Source: Cephalothrix simula (taxonomy: Eukaryota; Nemertea; Palaeonemertea; Archinemertea; Cephalotrichidae). From it: DNA of 12,442 nucleotides. The DNA is taken from contig JAXIUW010184960.1 of the NCBI GenBank assembly GCA_035591015.1, positions 1 through 12,442 on the forward strand, in the 5' to 3' direction. Both the position numbers and the translations under genes were made by a program. This document shows, piece after piece, positions 8,713 through 12,442 of this stretch (the stretch's first letter is position 1; every line of letters begins with the position of its first letter). The notes under the pieces were generated by a model. It saw nothing but the letters and a program-made list of their open reading frames with translations. It had not been told where the DNA came from and did no database searches.

Positions 8713-8988
8713 TAAGCAGCAGTCAATCTTGGTAAATAAGAAAATAACCATGATAATTGCAAAGATCGTGTGCCCATGACCTAACCAAACCATGAAAATG
8801 CATTCAAAATATCACGCCGGTAAAGATATTCTAAATTAAACGCTTCTAAGCAGCAGTAAATCTGGGTAAATAAGAAAATAATCGCAAAGATCATGTGCCT
8901 ATAAACCTTTTTCCATTGAACACGTTACCACCAGGCGCCCATGACCTTACCGAACCATGAAAATGCATTTAAAATATCATACCGGTAA
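8713..8988. repeat. Diverged tandem duplication, about 110-140 bp unit
   Basis: Copy A (8713-8823) and copy B (8847-8988) both begin TAAGCAGCAG. They share GTAAATAAGAAAATAA, a GCAAAGATC..TGTGCC segment, CCATGACCT.ACC.AACC and ATGAAAATGCATT, and end near CCGGTAA. Copy B has about 40 extra bases after TGTGCC, ending before the CCCATGACC segment. Copy A has a few extra bases near 8748-8757. A 24-bp spacer (8826-8849), itself repeated near 11053, sits at the junction. No coding frame is preserved in either copy. Confidence 0.85.
8826..8849. repeat. 24-bp dispersed repeat, copy 1
   Basis: The segment begins ATATTCTAAATTAAACGC and ends TTCTAA. It is identical over 24 bases to 11053-11076. It forms the junction between the two tandem copies at 8713-8988 and overlaps the first three bases of copy B. 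Confidence 0.9.
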
Positions 8989-10639
8989 TGAATTTAATTA
9001 GCAAGTGATTCAGAAATCGTTATTCAATTATGATTAAAGAGGCAATTTTTCCATTGCTGCCTGATCTTTCCCCTATTCACAATTAAACATTTAGAACCAG
9101 GGTGTTATATTTGTTCTTGAAATTATTCTATGTGAAATGCGGTTACATGCCCTCATGCGCGCACAACCGCAAAAATGCCAACTGGTTACGGTAATTAAAC
9201 ATTAATTTCCGAAAGAGTCCAACAAATGTTACAAAATTCATTAAAGTTTTCTAGTTTGTTTTAAAAAAAAGTTTCGACCATTCGATCACCCCCGTCTGGT
9301 AATTTCCTCATTCGTTTACTAAAGTATTAAGTTTCCAGACTCATCAGTAGAAATCCACTTACTGATTGACCTGGCTTGTAAAAAGAGTTCCGCCAAGGTA
9401 AAAGCAGCTTGGCATTTCTAACCAATTCAAAAATGTCCCTAAAATAACATCACAACTACTTTATTAATAAATCTGCCGTAAACAATCCTTTATGCAAATA
9501 ACTTAGCTTCCTCCCAAAAAACTTGAAGCGTCTTTTTTCTTGACGATAATGTCTTTCTTTTCTGAAAGCTATTGTTATTTAATTTGTCCACCTGATTTGG
9601 TCACAATATGACCAGATTAAATTTTTTTTCTGACATTATACAACACAAATATAGCGAAAACAGCTACATATTTCTAACAATGAAACTTAAGGTGAAACAT
9701 CATGTTGAGAAATTTGAAAAATTTTCCCAAATTCTTTTTAAAGACCTACCAAAGCTTTAACAATGGATTCCGCTCAAATGAACAAAATTCCTAGGATCTA
9801 AATTTTTTTGACTTCCCCCGAATCGTTTTGTCACAGAACATGTTATTATCGCGTCAAACATCAAAACGCTTTTTTATGGGATCTTAACACATAGATTTGG
9901 AAAAAAAACTAGTGTCTGTATTTCCGAATCCGGTATTGTTCTTCAATAACACTTCCTCTATTTTAACTGTCACTTGTCAATCAAATTGTCTCGATTTTTG
10001 AGTTTGTGGATCAAAATAAAATTGAGTTTATTGCTTTTGAAAATAAACCAGCTCACATGTTAGAGTACTTTAGTAGTACGTCTCCCTCTTTGTTATACCG
10101 AATTACAATTTTCGAGCAAATTTAAATTTTTGCGGTATACATCATATAATTCTCGATATCACTTTTTAAATATATTCTATTCCCGGGGGACTCTAATCTA
10201 CTCTAAAAACATTTTCTAAATCTTCAACGCCGAATTATCTTTTCGGTCATAGAAATTACTTTTTTTTTATCATAACAAACAACCCAATTATCTGAATTTA
10301 CTTTTCGGTTACTAATATTTCTCATTCTGAAAAAGGGCCCCCAATGAGCGGTCATGTTATCTGCAAAATGTGCTAAGTGAGAGTGAGTCGTCCCCCGGGA
10401 TTCTATTACCTGATTTTACTTCAACGACTTGGCCGTATAAGCAATTCATCTAAAAACAGCTTAGCTGCCTAGAGCTTTATTATTTCGACCATCTAAAAAA
10501 AAGTTAAAAAATTAATCATTAAATTAGGGTTATTTCAAATCAAATAAAGTAGGGTAATAATTAAATGAAAACCGCCGAAAAACCAAAATTTCCACTATCG
10601 GAACCAAAACTCATAATTAAAAGATAAAAACTCAAAGAA

Positions 10640-10664
10640 AAAGATTAAAATCTTTAAAGATTTT
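10640..10664. repeat. Alternating palindromes
   Basis: AAAATCTTTAAAGATTTT (10647-10664) is a perfect 18-bp palindrome. Its left half also pairs with an upstream AAAGATT (10640-10646, with AATCTTT at 10649-10655). The three arms therefore allow two mutually exclusive hairpins. This is probably incidental in AT-rich intron DNA. Confidence 0.8.
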
Positions 10665-11052
10665 TCCATAAATTTTAGGTTGGAAACTGAAATAAGATAT
10701 TTTTACCAAATCGTTTCCGATCTCTATTGGTGTGAGGTTTCGATTGAGTTAATGATACTTCCACTCGAGGCAACAGCAACAAAGCTGTTCCATCGCGCGG
10801 ATGCATTTTTCAAACAGCAAACTTGGCAAAATTGTGCTTAACAATTCATGAGGAATTTTATCAAGATTTTTTTCACACCAAACATAAAGATACAACATCT
10901 TTCTCTTCCTAGTTCACGATAGGGTCATCTTTAAAAAAGATTAAAATGCCGGATTAACATTTTCCCGATACTATAATTTTCTACATAGAATAGGAGCAAA
11001 CTAAAAAGTTACAGGAAACACTGTAAAATTAGATTAAAGCAAATTGAATTAA

Positions 11053-11076
11053 ATATTCTAAATTAAACGCTTCTAA
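11053..11076. repeat. 24-bp dispersed repeat, copy 2
   Basis: Exact 24-base match, same strand, to 8826-8849. Flanking sequence on both sides is unrelated by eye. It lies just upstream of an 89-codon open frame at 11083-11352, which has only a GTG start and no recognised family. Confidence 0.9.
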
Positions 11077-11961
11077 ACCTAAGTGTATTATGAAGTAGCT
11101 GAGTATTTTCCACTCATTAAACCTCATACAGTAGTTGGCAAAATGCGGTTAGCATCTTTCTTGAGGAATTTCTCAAATTTAAACGAAGTTTCTATCCCAT
11201 ATGGCCAGGGGGAACAGCAAAGTGACACAACTTTTGTCAAATTTCAGCCGTTTTTAATTGTTAAATTGGTGCAGAAGACCAGAGGCATACGCTTTGGTAT
11301 TATATTCATGGGAGCGGAATTTCGCTTCAAGATCATTTCAAGCCAACATTGACAAAACTTACAAAATTGATACCCTACTCAAGCATTGTCAAGAAGGGAG
11401 TTAACACCTTGCGATTATTGTCAGTAACAGCCTCATCTTTAATCAAATATACGATTCATAATGTTCGAAGAATTGATCATTTTCGGCATGGGCATTTACG
11501 CGAAAAATAATTCGCGGGTAAACTTAAACTTACAGATGAAAACCTGTCATTACTTTGTCCTTGTATTGAGCAAAGACTAAACTTTTTGACCAACATCCTC
11601 ATGATGGCTGACAAGAAACTGATTGCTTAATAATAGGCGCCTTCATTTAGTTGCGTAGTTCTGGAGGGCGTGGAGTTGCGAAACCCCGCTAAATTTGAAA
11701 ATCCATAAATAGTCTCGACCTCAGATAAAAAGTATATCATAATTTTTGCATATACAGTTTTATTGAGTTTTAAGACACATTTTTAAATGCTCTAGCTGAT
11801 AATATATAATAGTATCAAAACGTATTGGTTTTCAATATACTTTGTCCAACTAACGGGTAGGCCTATATGGACGACATACATGTACCATAAACTCTGTGTA
11901 GTTGGGATAGGGAACTTCTCGTATACATGTATATAATGAAATTTTAAAAATTATTTTACAG

Positions 11962-12263
11962 AATGGCATTTCCAGCACTACAATTTATGCCACCAGCACT
12001 AACAATGAGTTTACTGCACCAACAACAACAGCAACAAGAAGCCCACAAACAGCAACAAATGCTACAACTGACATCACAATCTAGGCACCATATGATGCAG
12101 CGATTTCCTATGGTAAAACAAGAAGATCCTAACCCTAATCCCACATATTTCTTCACAGCTGATGATCTAAACAGAACCTTATTTGGTTACATGAAAATGA
12201 TGAACAATAACTTGATAAGGGGACATGCTTTATCAGGAATAAGAATAGGAGAATTAAACCACG
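11962..12263 (+). CDS. Exon 2 of a Gln/Met/Asn-rich protein (residues 19-119, continues beyond window)
   Basis: The exon follows a T-rich acceptor (TTATTTTACAG, ending 11961) and ends at CACG|GTAAGC. Its first base completes Gly 19 with the GG of exon 1. It then encodes 100 residues and one base of the next codon. In joined numbering, residues 20-37 are hydrophobic and Met/Pro-rich. Residues 39-44 are six glutamines and 49-51 three more, encoded by mixed CAA/CAG. Residues 70-73 are VKQE, matching the SUMO consensus (hydrophobic-K-x-E), followed by DPNPNP at 74-79. Residues 80-119 (TYFFTADDLNRTLFGYMKMM and on) are low in Gln and look the most likely to be folded. Low-complexity Q plus a SUMO site suggests a nuclear transcription-related protein, but I recognise no domain and give no gene name. 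If exon 1 were not used, Met 20 at 11963 could serve as a start. The next exon lies beyond the window. Confidence 0.75.
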
Positions 12264-12275
12264 GTAAGCATTAAA

Positions 12276-12310
12276 AAATACGCCAATGGCGTGAAGCTCA
12301 CTTGGTGGAC
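12276..12310 (+). repeat. Fragment of the left-edge repeat family
   Basis: AGCTCACTTGGTG (12295-12307) is identical to the reverse complement of 368-380 apart from its last base pair context, covering at least 13 bases of the hairpin start of the repeat at 1-393. This copy is therefore on the plus strand. Only the first part matches; the GT-rich run and later sections are absent. It is preceded by a CGCCAATGGCG palindrome. Confidence 0.4.
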
Positions 12311-12383
12311 TATATTTATATCTTAAGAGTTAAGCTTTGAAAGATGCTGAAAAATGACAATGTTACTTACAATGTATAATGAA

Positions 12384-12404
12384 TGACTCAGACCTATGAC
12401 GTCA
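12384..12404. promoter_or_regulatory. Adjacent AP-1 and CRE sites
   Basis: TGACTCA (12384-12390), the AP-1/TRE consensus, is followed six bases later by TGACGTCA (12397-12404), the CRE consensus. Both are established bZIP-factor sites. An intronic regulatory role is possible, but nothing else in the window supports it. Confidence 0.35.
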
Positions 12405-12442
12405 ACTAGCGGCGTAAATATTGACAAATCGAAAAAATTCCT

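Larger units (their letters stand above)
5129..11961 (+). other. Intron 1 (about 6.8 kb)
   Basis: The intron runs from GTGAGT at 5129 to TTTTACAG ending at 11961. It is AT-rich, with frequent stops in all frames. It holds two small tandem repeats near the donor (5193-5227 and 5382-5424), a foldback element (about 8086-8490), a diverged tandem duplication (8713-8988), a 24-bp exact repeat at 8826 and 11053, and scattered short palindromes. These palindromes include GCCAAG/CTTGGC at 9392-9413, TGCGGTT/AACCGCA at 9138-9171, TATACCG/CGGTATA at 10094-10139, and an 18-bp one at 10647-10664. From 5430 to 8085 and from 8990 to 11050 I see nothing else assignable beyond those short palindromes. Open frames at 6166-6384 (minus), 6773-6976, 7165-7359 and 11083-11352 (plus) are consistent with chance. 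Confidence 0.6.
12264..12442 (+). other. Start of intron 2
   Basis: It begins with GTAAGC, and the reading frame hits TAA at 12272. It contains an inverted repeat CGCCA/TGGCG (12281-12291), the motif AGCTCACTTGGTG (12295-12307) shared with the left-edge repeat, and AP-1 and CRE consensus sites at 12384-12404. No exon is visible before the window ends. Confidence 0.65.

Noticed and set aside
12127-12141. Telomere-like CCTAACCCTAATCCC
   Set aside because: It lies inside exon 2 and simply encodes PNPNP. There are only two imperfect units and no array.
11956-12156. Minus-strand Cys/Trp-rich frame opposite exon 2
   Set aside because: It is the antisense shadow of the CAA/CAG glutamine codons.
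1-12442. tRNA, rRNA, CRISPR array or bacterial-type operon
   Set aside because: No tRNA box A/B pair, rRNA core, regularly spaced direct-repeat array or Shine-Dalgarno-linked genes could be found by reading either strand.

Overview
This window reads as AT-rich, mostly non-coding nuclear DNA from a marine invertebrate, possibly a mollusc or another lophotrochozoan. There are no bacterial operons, ribosome-binding sites, phage genes or CRISPR arrays. The eukaryotic signals are GT/AG splice sites, a Kozak-type start, a CpG-rich NRF1-type promoter motif and degenerate dispersed repeats. The mollusc suggestion rests on one repeat at the left edge. Read on the minus strand it opens with an AGCTCACTTGGTG hairpin, a GT-rich run and a 'TTGAAATTTGGTAC' stretch, which resembles repeats I associate from memory with bivalves. 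I could not check this.

One gene is supported, on the plus strand. A short first coding exon (5073-5128) starts in a strong Kozak context, has an in-frame stop just upstream, and ends at a consensus donor GTGAGT. It leaves two bases of a codon. About 6.8 kb downstream, exon 2 (11962-12263) follows a TTTTACAG acceptor and supplies exactly the one missing base. Exon 2 ends at the donor GTAAGC. Together they encode the first 119 residues of a glutamine-, methionine- and asparagine-rich protein with a SUMO-consensus VKQE. I do not recognise the family. The rest of the gene lies to the right of the window. A perfect NRF1 palindrome (4964-4975) sits about 100 bp before the ATG and two very small upstream ORFs lie between them, so 4940-5072 is the probable promoter and 5' leader.

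Layout: 1-393, truncated dispersed repeat on the minus strand; 394-1380, non-coding, with a weak piggyBac-like TTAA end; 1381-1930, repeat-like DNA with a pair of TGACGTCA sites; 1931-3100, non-coding, with a strong hairpin and a GC-rich palindrome; 3101-3860, a cluster of five TGACGTCA (CRE) sites, four of them spaced about 160 bp apart; 3861-4939, no recognised feature; 4940-5128, promoter and exon 1; 5129-11961, intron 1, containing small tandem repeats, a foldback element (about 8086-8490), a diverged tandem duplication (8713-8988) and a 24-bp exact repeat at 8826 and 11053; 11962-12263, exon 2; 12264-12442, start of intron 2 with a second copy of the left-edge repeat motif and adjacent AP-1 and CRE sites.

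The gene model is the best-supported new result. The CRE cluster upstream of its promoter is the most interesting regulatory signal. I found no convincing sign of an unknown multi-gene system.
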